A stretch of DNA of 45,006 nt. Source: Pseudomonadota bacterium (GTDB taxonomy: Bacteria; Pseudomonadota; Gammaproteobacteria; Steroidobacterales; JBCBZW01). Below the pieces are notes generated by a model, which saw only the letters and a list, made by a program, of their open reading frames with translations, was not told the origin of the DNA and did not search any database. Where the stretch lies: the NCBI GenBank assembly GCA_039815145.1, contig JBCBZW010000034.1:1-45006 (forward strand), written 5' to 3'. Of this stretch, positions 34,956 to 43,932 are shown in pieces; positions within the stretch are counted from its first letter, which is position 1; every line of letters begins with the position of its first letter. The translations under genes were made by a program, and so were the position numbers.

Positions 34956-37168
34956 CGGAAATTCCTGCCCAGGTTCAGGAAGAAGTTGTAGCGACCTTCA
35001 TCGCTGAACCCGATACCGAGGAACGCGGGCCCCACGAAGGTATCCGCGCCGATGTAGACGGACAGGGCGCCGAAGTTCTCCTCCGCATCCTGGGCGAAGG
35101 TATCGAAGCTCACGTTGGCGAATTCGAGGTCGGCGCCGAAGTACAGGGGTAGCGTGCCGACCTTGTCCGGCGCATCGAGGCGCCGATAGTAGCTGATGCC
35201 CATCAGGGCGTATTCGGTGGAAGGGATCGAGTTCGGCGAGAAGGCGCCCAGGCGACGGAAGCCTCCGAGGCTAAGAATTTCGATCACATCATTGCCTTCC
35301 GCATCGATCGACTCGGCGCGCGCGCGGAAGTTGAGCACGTTGCGACCGAAGGGCACCGCCTGGCTGACACTGAAGCGGTACTTGGCGTTGACGTCGTCGT
35401 CGCGCAGATCCACCAGTTGCTCCGCGGAGATGTTGAGGGCGATGCCCTGGCGGGGGAAGGTGGCCGAGTCGAGCGTGTCCACGGCGAAGCGGGCGCCGAC
35501 ACCGGCGTTGCTGAAGCCCTCCGTCGGGAAGAGGTCCGGGGCGACGGTTACCTGAGGTCGTACCCGTCCTTCGTTGATCAGCGCATCGAAGGAGAGCACG
35601 CCCCAGAGGCCGAGTTCCCGGCCCACGCGTAGGCGCGCATTCCCCGATTGCTGCCAGAATTCACCGAGGCGCAAATCGCCGACGTCGAAGAAGATCTCCT
35701 CCGCCCGATAGGAGATGGACGGCAGGAAGAAGTAGCGACCCTCGGCGCCGACCGGGCGGTACAGTTCGGCGGTCACGCCGAGGTTGGTGCCGAACTCGCC
35801 GGAGACGGCGAACTCCCCGCCCTTCGGGCCAAAGGGGCGGCGAGAGATACGCGCCAGCAGGGCGAAGTTGCTGTCGCCGTCGAGATCGGTGGCGCCTCGT
35901 GCGCCCGCTTGGATCAGCGTGGTGCCGAGGGGCCGTTCCACCGTACGCACCACCGGCGTCAGGCCGTCGAGGGAGAGGTCTACTTCGCCGAAGCCACCGA
36001 AGGAGGCGAGGTCGCGCAGCTTGCGGCGCAGGCCGGCGGGCTGCTCCAGATCCTCGGGTTCGAAGTCGAGGCGGCCGCGCAGGGCATCGTCGCTGATCTT
36101 GGTGGCGTTGCGAATCTGCACCTCGGCGAGCACGCCCTCCGGCGCGGTGCGCGACAGCGTCTTCTCCGTCGGCGTGGCGGCGAGTTCGCGTATCTTGAGG
36201 AGCGCCTCACGGTATTGTTCGGCGGCCTCGCGACCGCGGACGTAGCCGTCATCCGCATCCTCCGGTGCGAAGGAGCTGACGCTGAGACCCTCGAAGTCTG
36301 GCTTGATCACCACGTCGAGCTCGCTGAGCAGCTCCAGCTGCTTCAGGTAGTTGTTCCACACGGTGATGCGGTTCAGCTGCAAGTTGATGTCGGCCAGGGA
36401 GACGCTGCGGTCCATCTTCGGCGGCTCGATCGTGAGGTCGATGCCGATCACCATGTCCGCCCCCATCAGCAGCGCGGTCTCCACCGGCAGGTTCTGGGCT
36501 AAGCCACCGTCCACGTAGACCTCACCCTCGATGAAGCGGGGCGTGAAGACGGCGGGCACGGCCATGCTCGCCAGCATGGCCTCGACGAGATCACCGCGTT
36601 CGAACACGTAGGCCTGACCGGTGGAGAGGTTGGTGGCCACCGTGCGCACGGGCACGCGCAGCTCGTCGAAGTCCGAGGTCAGCGGCACGTGGCGCGTGAG
36701 CTCGCGGAAGTACTGCTGCATGCTGCCCATGCCGACCACGCCGCCGGGCAGGGCGAGCCCCTCGCTCTTGATGCCGGCGATGTACTCGGAGAAGAACTGA
36801 TCGCGCCGCTCCTTGGCGATGAAGGGCGTGTCGCGGCGCGACTGGACGTTGGCGAAGAGGTCAGGCCAGGGAGCCGTGCGGAAGATCTCGCGGATCTCCC
36901 CCACGTCGTAGCCAGCGGCGTAGAGCCCCGCCACCACGGCGCCCATGCTGGTGCCGACCACGCAGTGAATGGGGATGTTCAGCTCCTCGATCACGGCCAT
37001 GGCGCCGATCTGGGTATTGGCCAGGGCGCCGCCGCCGCTCAGCACGAGCGCCACCGTGGGGCCACCGCCCTCGGGGGCGCGGCAGGCGTGGGCAGCGGTG
37101 GAGGCAAGGCTGGTGAGGCCGACGAGGCACACGAGGAGGGCGCGCCAGCGCATGGTTGCTTGGCTCAT
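34952..37168 (-). CDS. Patatin-like phospholipase with outer-membrane barrel (PlpD-like)
   Basis: 738 residues. Signal peptide about 1-28; patatin domain about 37-320 with nucleophile Ser74 in GTSMG and Asp220 in DGGLAQNLPVE; one POTRA-like module (about 340-400); then a BamA/Omp85-type beta-barrel (about 405-738) ending NLGRNFR. This is the type Vd layout of Pseudomonas PlpD, a lipase displayed or released through its own barrel. The glycine-rich oxyanion loop reads SGGGALANTQIG where patatins have GGGxR/KG, so the basic residue and following glycine are lost; activity may be changed. An ATG at residue 6 is an alternative start. Confidence 0.88.
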   Translation of the reverse strand: MSQATMRWRALLVCLVGLTSLASTAAHACRAPEGGGPTVALVLSGGGALANTQIGAMAVIEELNIPIHCVVGTSMGAVVAGLYAAGYDVGEIREIFRTAPWPDLFANVQSRRDTPFIAKERRDQFFSEYIAGIKSEGLALPGGVVGMGSMQQYFRELTRHVPLTSDFDELRVPVRTVATNLSTGQAYVFERGDLVEAMLASMAVPAVFTPRFIEGEVYVDGGLAQNLPVETALLMGADMVIGIDLTIEPPKMDRSVSLADINLQLNRITVWNNYLKQLELLSELDVVIKPDFEGLSVSSFAPEDADDGYVRGREAAEQYREALLKIRELAATPTEKTLSRTAPEGVLAEVQIRNATKISDDALRGRLDFEPEDLEQPAGLRRKLRDLASFGGFGEVDLSLDGLTPVVRTVERPLGTTLIQAGARGATDLDGDSNFALLARISRRPFGPKGGEFAVSGEFGTNLGVTAELYRPVGAEGRYFFLPSISYRAEEIFFDVGDLRLGEFWQQSGNARLRVGRELGLWGVLSFDALINEGRVRPQVTVAPDLFPTEGFSNAGVGARFAVDTLDSATFPRQGIALNISAEQLVDLRDDDVNAKYRFSVSQAVPFGRNVLNFRARAESIDAEGNDVIEILSLGGFRRLGAFSPNSIPSTEYALMGISYYRRLDAPDKVGTLPLYFGADLEFANVSFDTFAQDAEENFGALSVYIGADTFVGPAFLGIGFSDEGRYNFFLNLGRNFR

Positions 37169-37216
37169 GGAGATCTTCGGGCCGGTGGAGGAGGAGTGGA
37201 AAGCCTACCAGCCCGC

Positions 37217-37234
37217 GGCGGTCTGACAACCGCC
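37217..37234. repeat. Inverted repeat after the fused E1 gene
   Basis: GGCGGT-ctgaca-ACCGCC, a perfect 6-bp stem with a 6-nt loop, lies about 10 bp past the E1 stop and before the patatin start on the same strand. It could end transcription or stabilise the upstream message. No U-run follows. Confidence 0.35.
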
Positions 37235-37244
37235 CAGCCAACCT

Positions 37245-39557
37245 CTAGCGCAACAGTTTTTCGGCCGCCTCGCGAATCTGCCCTTCGCTGACCAGCACGA
37301 GGTTAGCGGCATCGCCCAAGGGGATGTAGCTGTCCTCGCCGGTCACCCGACGCTTGTGCACCGAGGGGGCGTGTTCGTCGAGGAGGGTGAAGATCTCCTC
37401 GGAGATGCCGCCCGTGCGGCGACCCTCGTCCACCACCAGCACGCGTCCTGTGTCACGGGCGTGGCTGGCGATCACCGGCGCGTTCAGGGGCTTCAGCCAG
37501 CGCAGGTCCAGCACGCGCACGCGCGCACCCCGCTCCTGCTCCAGCTGGCGGGCGACGCGCAGGGACATGCGTACCCCGTTGCCGTAGGTCACGATCAGCA
37601 GCACCGGCTCGCGCGAGTTGCCCTCGGCCTCCTCGTACACGCGTGGCGCACCGAAGGGTGCGGCCTGGTTCGGGGCGGGGTAGGGGAACACCCACTTGCC
37701 GTCGCGCTCCTCGTACAGATCCTTGGTCATGTACAGAGCGATAGGCTCGAGGAAGGCCACCACGCGGCCATCGAGCTGCGCCAGCGCCGTGCAGGTGCGC
37801 AAGAGCTCCGCCGCATCATCGCCGCGCGAGGGGCAGGCGATGATCAAGCCCGGGATGTCGCGCAGGGCGGTGATCGAGTTGTCGTTGTGGAAGTGTCCGC
37901 CGAAGCCGCGCTGATAGCCCAGGGAGGCGATGCGCATCACCATCGGGTTGGTGAACTGGCCGTTGGAGAAGAACTTCAGGGAGCACGCTTCGCCGCGGAT
38001 CTGGTCACCGGCGTTGTGGAAGTACGCCAGGTACTGGATCTCCGGGAAGGGCAGCAGGCCCATGTGGGCGGCGCCTTGGGCGATGCCGAGCACGGTGGTC
38101 TCGTCGAGCAGGGTGTTGAAGACGCGCCGGCCACCGAAGGTGTTCGCCAGGCCCGTCGTCACCGTGTACACGCCGCCCTTCTGCGCCACGTCTTCCCCGA
38201 ACAGGGTCATCTGCGGGTACTTGACCATGAGGTCCGTGAGGGCGCGATTGATCTGGATGGCGAGATGACGGGGAGCTGCTTGCGTTTCGGGCAGTCCGCC
38301 GCGGGAGGCAAAGGCCTTCTCGCGGGCTTCCGTGGGCGCTTCGCGCGTCGCCTCCTCGAGCACGCGGTCGGCCGGGGAGACGCGCGTCAGGGGCCGCATC
38401 ACCTCCTGGGCGGTGCGCAGCTTCGGCGCTTTGGCGGCGCGGCGCGCGGCGATCTCCGTGCGTTCGCGGATAGCCTCGTAGCGTTGGCGCAGTTCCATCA
38501 CGCTCAGCAAGCGGGCGGCGACGATGGAGCGGGCCGAGTTCAGGAGCGGGTCGCGGGCCTCGTCGGCCTCGATCTCCGCCAGCGGGCGATACTCCGCCTC
38601 CGCGTCCGTCCCGGCGTGCGCCAGCAGGCGTGGGTGGGTGATGTGCAGGAAGACGGGGCGCCGTTCTCGGCGGCACCAATCGATCGCCTCACGCGCTGTG
38701 CCCACCGTGTCGAGCAGGTCCGTGCCGTCGGCGTGAAGGTAGTGCAGATCCGCCCGGTGCGCGAAGTTCTGCCTCACCCAACCGCCCGGCGTGCGCACGG
38801 AGATGCCGAGGCCGTTGTCCTCGCAGACGAACAGGATCGGCACGGGCAAGCGCTGGTAGGCGGTCCAGGCCGCCGAGTTGAAGGCGCTGAGGGCCGTGGC
38901 GTGGTTGGTGCTGGCATCGCCGAAGCTGCAGTAGACGATGCTGTCGTCGGGCACGGGGAGGGCGCCTTCCACCCGTGCGGCCTGGGCGAGGGCCACGGCG
39001 GCACCTACCGCTTTCGGTAGCTGGCTGGCGATCGTCGAGGTCTGCGGCGGAATCCACAGGGGGCGGCTACCCCACACCTTGTGACGACCGCCGGAGATCG
39101 GGTCCTCTGCGCTGGCGGCGATGCCGTGCGCCGTGTCGAGCACGGGGTCTACACCGGGCACCTTCATGCCGCGCGCCATCACGAAGGCGCCGCTGCGGTA
39201 ATGGAGGAAGGCGGGGTCGGTGACGCGGGTCAGCCAACCGAGCACGGCATTGGCCTCGTGGCCGGCGCTGCCGATCGTGTAGAAGCCCTCGTTGCGCGAG
39301 CGCATGCGGCGCGCTGCGTAGTCGAGGTGGCGCGACATCAGCTGAGCTTCGAGGATCTGCAGGGCGTCGTCGCTCGCAAGGCCCGCGGCTTCGAAGTCGG
39401 CGCGGGTCACCTTCGGCAAGGTCTGCTCGGGCCTCGCCTCGATGTCGGCGAGCAGCTCGAGGAAGTTGCGGTCGATGATGTCGGCGCGGTTGACGCTGCG
39501 CGTGGCGGCCTTCGTGGCGCGCGCAGAGGTCGGCGGCGGCGTGGGCGTGGCAGCCAT
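37245..39557 (-). CDS. Fused alpha/beta E1 component of a 2-oxoacid dehydrogenase
   Basis: 770 residues. The N-terminal half (about 60-390) is the alpha subunit with the thiamine diphosphate/Mg site SFGDASTNHATALSAFN (211-227) and CEDNG. The C-terminal half (about 425-770) is the transketolase-like beta subunit with LFGEDVAQKGGVYTVT (452-467) and the ending ...IPLGDAANLVLVSEGQI. Together they decarboxylate a 2-oxoacid, most likely a branched-chain one, and pass the acyl group to an E2 lipoyl carrier. The fusion of both subunits on one chain occurs in some bacteria. No E2 or E3 gene is in the window, so it must draw on partners elsewhere or act alone. ATG at 39557. Confidence 0.87.
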   Translation of the reverse strand: MAATPTPPPTSARATKAATRSVNRADIIDRNFLELLADIEARPEQTLPKVTRADFEAAGLASDDALQILEAQLMSRHLDYAARRMRSRNEGFYTIGSAGHEANAVLGWLTRVTDPAFLHYRSGAFVMARGMKVPGVDPVLDTAHGIAASAEDPISGGRHKVWGSRPLWIPPQTSTIASQLPKAVGAAVALAQAARVEGALPVPDDSIVYCSFGDASTNHATALSAFNSAAWTAYQRLPVPILFVCEDNGLGISVRTPGGWVRQNFAHRADLHYLHADGTDLLDTVGTAREAIDWCRRERRPVFLHITHPRLLAHAGTDAEAEYRPLAEIEADEARDPLLNSARSIVAARLLSVMELRQRYEAIRERTEIAARRAAKAPKLRTAQEVMRPLTRVSPADRVLEEATREAPTEAREKAFASRGGLPETQAAPRHLAIQINRALTDLMVKYPQMTLFGEDVAQKGGVYTVTTGLANTFGGRRVFNTLLDETTVLGIAQGAAHMGLLPFPEIQYLAYFHNAGDQIRGEACSLKFFSNGQFTNPMVMRIASLGYQRGFGGHFHNDNSITALRDIPGLIIACPSRGDDAAELLRTCTALAQLDGRVVAFLEPIALYMTKDLYEERDGKWVFPYPAPNQAAPFGAPRVYEEAEGNSREPVLLIVTYGNGVRMSLRVARQLEQERGARVRVLDLRWLKPLNAPVIASHARDTGRVLVVDEGRRTGGISEEIFTLLDEHAPSVHKRRVTGEDSYIPLGDAANLVLVSEGQIREAAEKLLR

Positions 39558-39676
39558 GCGTTACGGCCTGTCCTTAGCCTGGTTGACGAGCGAAGAGTGT
39601 AGCTTCGTTGCGCGCGGCAAGCATCAGGACGCCGCCATCATCGAAGACGTCCTGAGCCTGCCGGCGACGGGATTTG

Positions 39677-40894
39677 CTAAAACGCGTTGGTGCCGGTCAG
39701 TTCCTGACCAACCACCAGCTCGTGCACGGTCTCCGTGCCCTCGTAGGTGATGACACTCTCGAGGTTGAGCATGTGGCGAATCGGGCAGTACTCGGTGCTG
39801 ATGCCGGCGCCGCCGAGCAGGTCGCGGGCGTCGCGGGCGATGTCGATGGCCATGCGCACGTTGTTCCACTTCGCCACGGACACCTGGCTCGGCGTCATTG
39901 CGCCGCGCTCCTTCAGGCGGCCGAGCTGCAGCGAGAGCAGCTGGGCGGTGGTGATGCGACGAGCCATGTCGGCGGCACGGCGCTGCACGGTCTGGGTGTG
40001 ATCGAGCGGGCGACCGAACAGTTCGCGTGACTTGGTGTAGTCGAGCACTTCGCGCAGGCAGGCCTGGGCGGCGCCGATGACGCCCCAGGTAATGCCGTAG
40101 CGGGCTTGGGTGAGGCAACTCAAGGGGCCCTTCAGGCCTTTCACGCCCGGCAGCATGGCTGAAGCGGGCACGCGCACATCGTCGAAGAACAGGCCCGAGG
40201 TGATGGAGGCGCGCAGGGAGAACTTGCGTTCGATCACGGTCGCTTCGAAGCCCGGCGTGCCCTTCTCCACCAGGAAGCCGCGGATGCCGTCGTCCGTCTG
40301 GGCCCAGACCACGGCGACGTCGGCGATGGCGCCGTTGGTGATCCACATCTTGGCGCCGTTGATGACCCAGTCATCGCCGTCGCGGCGGGCGTGGGTCTTC
40401 ATGTTGGCTGGGTCGGAGCCGCCGTGAGGCTCCGTGAGGCCGAAGCAGCCGATCGCCTCACCGCGCGCCATGGCGGGCAGCCAGCGCTGGCGCTGCTCTT
40501 CGCTGCCGAAGGCGTGGATCGGGTACATCACCAGGCTCGACTGCACGGAGACGAAGCTGCGAAGACCGGAGTCGCCGCGTTCGAGCTCCTGGCAGATCAG
40601 GCCGTAGCAGATGGCGTTCAGGCCGGCGCAGTCGTAGCCCTCGATGGAGCTGCCGAACAGGCCCAGCTCGGCGATCTGCGGCACCAGTTCCATGGGGAAG
40701 GTGTGATCGTCGAAGGCCTTGGGGATCAGCGGCAGGGCCACCTCGTCGACGAAGCGGGCCACGGTGTCCTGCACCATGCGCTCTTCGTCGTTGAGTTCAC
40801 CGCGCACGTCGTACAGATCCATGGGATCGAGGCGGCGGCGGGAGGTGGCGGCTGGCGCGGGGGCGACAGCGGGATCTTGGGCTGCGGTAGACAT
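39677..40894 (-). CDS. gcdH: Glutaryl-CoA dehydrogenase
   Basis: 405 residues from the ATG at 40894, which has GGAG about 8 nt upstream; an ATG at 40912 would add six residues. FAD enzyme that oxidises and decarboxylates glutaryl-CoA to crotonyl-CoA in lysine/tryptophan breakdown. Catalytic Glu385 sits in ITYEGTETVHELVVGQELTG, the GCDH form. CFGLTEPHGGSDPANM is the FAD/substrate block, and LRSFVSVQSSLVMYPI contains the arginine used by GCDHs to bind the distal carboxylate. The near-perfect family fit separates it from ordinary acyl-CoA dehydrogenases. Alone on its strand between the E1 gene and rpoH, with an inverted repeat upstream. Confidence 0.93.
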   Translation of the reverse strand: MSTAAQDPAVAPAPAATSRRRLDPMDLYDVRGELNDEERMVQDTVARFVDEVALPLIPKAFDDHTFPMELVPQIAELGLFGSSIEGYDCAGLNAICYGLICQELERGDSGLRSFVSVQSSLVMYPIHAFGSEEQRQRWLPAMARGEAIGCFGLTEPHGGSDPANMKTHARRDGDDWVINGAKMWITNGAIADVAVVWAQTDDGIRGFLVEKGTPGFEATVIERKFSLRASITSGLFFDDVRVPASAMLPGVKGLKGPLSCLTQARYGITWGVIGAAQACLREVLDYTKSRELFGRPLDHTQTVQRRAADMARRITTAQLLSLQLGRLKERGAMTPSQVSVAKWNNVRMAIDIARDARDLLGGAGISTEYCPIRHMLNLESVITYEGTETVHELVVGQELTGTNAF

Positions 40895-40938
40895 AGCGTC
40901 AGCTCCGTGCACGGGCTCTTATTTGGGGGCGCAATGAT

Positions 40939-40966
40939 ACCCGTGCGGGCGAGGGCCCGCACGGGT
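40939..40966 (-). terminator. Strong hairpin between rpoH and gcdH
   Basis: ACCCGTGCGGGC (40939-40950), loop GAGG, and GCCCGCACGGGT (40955-40966): a perfect 12-bp stem with a 4-nt loop. It lies 41 bp beyond the rpoH stop and 44 bp before the gcdH start on the same strand. Only a poor U-stretch (ATCATT) follows. It is the best candidate in the window for a transcription terminator, here of the rpoH unit; it would also protect the 3' end of the mRNA. Confidence 0.65.
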
Positions 40967-41007
40967 CGACGCTAGTCGTGAATCAGCGCCGGGAGGCGCG
41001 TTTGGCC

Positions 41008-41880
41008 CTAAGCGGCGGCGACCAGTTTGCCGAGCTTCTTGATCGCGGCGGCTTCGATCTGGCGGATGCGTTCCGCCGACACGCCGTAGCGATCGGCGAG
41101 CTGGTGCAGGGTCGCCTTGTTCTCGGTCAGCCAGCGCGACTGCACGATGTCCCGGCTGCGCTCGTCGAGCGCGTCCAGGCCCGCGGTGAGGCTGGCGTGG
41201 TTCGCCGCCTCCCAGTCGTCCGCCTCGAGGGCCACGGCGGGGTCCTCCTCGGCAGCCGGCAGGTAGGTCTGGGGCGAGTAGCCGCCGTCTTCGTCGTCCT
41301 CACCGGGCAGGGGATCGAAGGACTGGTCGCGGGCCGCGAGGCGCCGCTCCATCTCCGTCACCTCCGCCGGCGTCACGCCGAGGTCCTCGGCTACCGCCTT
41401 GGTCTCGTCGGCCGAGAGCCAACCCAGGTGTTTCTTGGCTTTTCGTAAATTGAAGAACAACTTACGCTGGGCCTTGGTGGTCGCCACCTTGACCACGCGC
41501 CAGTTGCGCAGCACGAACTCGTGGATCTCGGCGCGGATCCAGTGCACCGCGAAGGACACCAGGCGTACGCCCACCTCCGGGTCGAAGCGCTTCACGGCCT
41601 TCATGAGACCGACGTTGCCTTCCTGCACCAGATCGCCGAGCGGCAGGCCGTAGCCCATGTAGCCGCGAGCGATGTGCACGACGAAGCGAAGGTGCGCGAT
41701 CACCAGCGAACGTGCCGCTTCCACGTCGTTATCTTCGCGGAAACGAGCCGCCAGGCTGCGTTCCTCTTCCACCTCGAGCACGGGCACGGTCTGTACGGCG
41801 CTGATGTACGCGTCCAGGTTGCCGACGGGGCCGACGGCCAGCAGGTTGTGCTGATTGTTGATAGTCAGGGCAGTACTCAT
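41008..41880 (-). CDS. rpoH: RNA polymerase heat-shock sigma factor (sigma-32)
   Basis: 290 residues. Region 2 includes [38 protein letters not shown] (59-96) and [20 protein letters not shown]. The RpoH box, unique to sigma-32, is [10 protein letters not shown] (137-146). Region 4 is the C-terminal [30 protein letters not shown]. It directs RNA polymerase to heat-shock promoters and is controlled in E. coli by DnaK and FtsH. A strong SD (AAGGAGG, about 8 nt) precedes the ATG. It follows ftsX as in E. coli but with a 191-bp spacer that contains a perfect CIRCE operator, so HrcA repression is likely. Confidence 0.97.
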   Translation of the reverse strand: MSTALTINNQHNLLAVGPVGNLDAYISAVQTVPVLEVEEERSLAARFREDNDVEAARSLVIAHLRFVVHIARGYMGYGLPLGDLVQEGNVGLMKAVKRFDPEVGVRLVSFAVHWIRAEIHEFVLRNWRVVKVATTKAQRKLFFNLRKAKKHLGWLSADETKAVAEDLGVTPAEVTEMERRLAARDQSFDPLPGEDDEDGGYSPQTYLPAAEEDPAVALEADDWEAANHASLTAGLDALDERSRDIVQSRWLTENKATLHQLADRYGVSAERIRQIEAAAIKKLGKLVAAA

Positions 41881-41922
41881 GAGATCGCCCTCCTTCCAAG
41901 CATGGATGTCATTACCTTAAAT

Positions 41923-41949
41923 TTAGCACTCAACCGTAGGGAGTGCTAA
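41923..41949. promoter_or_regulatory. CIRCE operator (HrcA binding site) upstream of rpoH
   Basis: TTAGCACTC (41923-41931), a 9-bp spacer, and GAGTGCTAA (41941-41949) match the CIRCE consensus TTAGCACTC-N9-GAGTGCTAA at all 18 positions. It ends 43 bp before the rpoH ATG. On the rpoH strand, TTAGCA could serve as -35 and TAAATT, 18 nt later, as -10, so bound HrcA would cover the promoter. The promoter placement is inference; the operator match is exact. Confidence 0.93.
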
Positions 41950-42071
41950 CACCAGCGGCGTTCCTGTGACGCATTACCGTGAATAACGGTGGGGTCAGTG
42001 CCGTCGAACGGTGACCTGGGGCGCAAACGGGGCACGCAAATACGCTTACGCCCTATTAGTGTACCGACCGG

Positions 42072-43190
42072 TCAATTTGGTTCCATCGATCGTAAAACGC
42101 GATCGGCAGCGATCCAGGCGCTCGTCGCCCCAAGAAATGCCGCGCCACCGATCACGGTCGCCACGGGGCCGACGCCGAGGCCAGACAGCGTGAACGACGT
42201 GCCATAAACCTCCGCCAGTCTCGCCACCGGGCCGCCGAGGGCTAGCAGGGCCAGGGCGACCAGCACGATCGCAAGCACGCCACCGCCGAAGCCGTACCAC
42301 AGGCCGCTGAACACGAAGGGTTGGCGCACGAACCCGTCGCTGGCCCCGATCAGACGCGAGATCACGATCTCCTCTCGTCGTGCGCTCACATCGCCGCGAA
42401 TCGCATTGGCGATGACGAGCAGGGCGGCGAAGCCGAGCAGCACGGTGGTGAGCAGGCTCGCCTGGCCAAGGAGGCTGAGCGTGGCCCGCAGGCGCCGCAG
42501 CCAGGCGAGGTCCTCGGTGACCGTATCCACCTGCCTCAGGCCTTGCAGCTCGCTCACCAGGGCCCGGACGGATGCATCGTCGTCGCGACCAGGCGCTGGC
42601 ACGACCACCAACGTGTGGGGGATGGGATTGGCCGGATCCCCGCGTTCGTCGGTGAGCGACTCCAGTAGCTCGTCCATGCCGCTGTTCTCGCGGAACCAGG
42701 TCAGGCCCTCGTTGGCAGGGATCGCCTCCACCGCACTGATGCGTGCATCGGCCCGGTAGCGGGTCGCCAGCTCCTGCAGCGTGGTCTCCGCCACGCCCGG
42801 CGTGAGGTAGGCGGAGATCTCCGCCCGGTAGCGCCAGGCCGAGGTGGCGCGCGTCGCGTTGTCGGTGAGGAGCTTCAGCGCCAAGGGCAGGGCAAGGGAG
42901 ACGCCGATCACCGCCACCGTGAGTATGGATGTCGTTGGCGTACGGGCTAATCGGCCGAGGGCGCCGATGAGCATCTGCGCCTGACGGAGTCCATAGGTGC
43001 GCAGGCGGGCAAGAGTGCCTTGTCCTTCGCCGTCGCGGCGTGGCACCCGTTTGGTCTCGCGCTGTGCGGTCTGCTCTGCCGCCACCTCGCGCTCGCGTCG
43101 GGCGCGGCGGCGACGGCGCTCCGCTGCGGCCTGGCGGTCCGGGCCTGGATCGGCACCGGCGTTGCGCGAGCCGTCACGACGGATCGGCAT
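42072..43190 (-). CDS. ftsX: Cell division ABC permease-like protein FtsX
   Basis: 372 residues. A long, arginine-rich cytoplasmic N-tail (about 1-60), one membrane helix (about 88-112), a periplasmic domain (about 113-250) with YRAEISAYLTPGVAE, then three helices (about 255-280, 310-335, 345-365) with the FtsX coupling segment VSARREEIVISRLIGASDGFV. With FtsE it activates septal peptidoglycan hydrolases through EnvC-type partners. The start overlaps the ftsE 3' end by 17 bp. The N-tail is longer and more basic than in many homologues. Confidence 0.94.
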   Translation of the reverse strand: MPIRRDGSRNAGADPGPDRQAAAERRRRRARREREVAAEQTAQRETKRVPRRDGEGQGTLARLRTYGLRQAQMLIGALGRLARTPTTSILTVAVIGVSLALPLALKLLTDNATRATSAWRYRAEISAYLTPGVAETTLQELATRYRADARISAVEAIPANEGLTWFRENSGMDELLESLTDERGDPANPIPHTLVVVPAPGRDDDASVRALVSELQGLRQVDTVTEDLAWLRRLRATLSLLGQASLLTTVLLGFAALLVIANAIRGDVSARREEIVISRLIGASDGFVRQPFVFSGLWYGFGGGVLAIVLVALALLALGGPVARLAEVYGTSFTLSGLGVGPVATVIGGAAFLGATSAWIAADRVLRSMEPN

Positions 43191-43875
43191 CGTTGGGCTC
43201 GGCGGTGGTGGCTTGGCGATTGGCGAGGAGCTGACCCTGATCGAGGGTCAGGACCCGGCTACCCATCAAACGGATTAGCTGTACGTCGTGGCTGGCGATG
43301 AGCACGGTCACCCCCACCTCGTTGAAGCGCAGGAAGAGCTTCATGATCTCGTAGGAGAGGAGCGGATCGAGGTTGCCCGTGGGTTCGTCGGCGATCAGCA
43401 GGCGCGGCCGACTGACCACAGCCCGGGCGATGCCCACGCGCTGCTGCTCGCCGCTCGAGAGGGCGTCGGGCGATGAGCGCTCGTACTGCGCGAGCCCCAC
43501 CTGGTCGAGGGCCGCACGCACGCGTTTGCCTATCTCCCGCGTGCCGGCGCCGGCGATGACCAGCGGCAGGGCGACGTTGTCGAACACGGTGCGATCGGCG
43601 AGCAGCTTGTGATCCTGAAAGACGATGCCGATGCCGCGGCGAAAGGCGGGCACAGCACGCCGGGACAAGCGTGAGGTGTTGGTGCCGCCCACGAACACCT
43701 GGCCGCGGGTGGGGCGCTCGACGAGGGCGATCAAGCGTAAGAGCGTGCTCTTGCCGGCCCCGGAGCGACCGGTGAGAAAGACCATCTCGCCGTCATCGAC
43801 GGTGAAGCTGAGCTCGCGCAAGGCGTCGCGTCCGCCCTGGGCGTAGCGCTTGGTGACGTTGTCGAACTGGATCAT
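43174..43875 (-). CDS. ftsE: Cell division ATP-binding protein FtsE
   Basis: 233 residues. The opening MIQFDNVTKRYAQGG is typical of FtsE. Walker A GRSGAGKSTLL, Q-loop VFQDHKLL, signature LSSGEQQRVGIARA, Walker B LLIADEPTGNLDP and the H-loop in IASHD are intact. It forms the FtsEX complex with the product of the overlapping ftsX gene and couples ATP hydrolysis to septal wall splitting. It lies 57 bp after ftsY on the same strand, in the order ftsY-ftsE-ftsX known from E. coli. Confidence 0.96.
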   Translation of the reverse strand: MIQFDNVTKRYAQGGRDALRELSFTVDDGEMVFLTGRSGAGKSTLLRLIALVERPTRGQVFVGGTNTSRLSRRAVPAFRRGIGIVFQDHKLLADRTVFDNVALPLVIAGAGTREIGKRVRAALDQVGLAQYERSSPDALSSGEQQRVGIARAVVSRPRLLIADEPTGNLDPLLSYEIMKLFLRFNEVGVTVLIASHDVQLIRLMGSRVLTLDQGQLLANRQATTAEPNDADPS

Positions 43876-43932
43876 GGGGGCGAGCTCTCAGCCCTCAGGC
43901 GCCACGACGGCACGCAGCCTCGGCCCAGCACT

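Noticed and set aside
37356-39020. Long plus-strand open frame opposite the fused E1 gene
   Set aside because: Antisense shadow of a strongly recognised enzyme; no motifs, no ribosome binding site.
39625-39654. CAGGACG / CGTCCTG inverted repeat upstream of the fused E1 gene start, as a gcdH terminator
   Set aside because: The loop is 16 nt and no U-run follows; too weak to call.
42066-42073. GACCGGTC palindrome near the ftsX stop, like half of a TetR-type operator
   Set aside because: Only the core and one arm fit; the other arm is missing, and it overlaps coding sequence.
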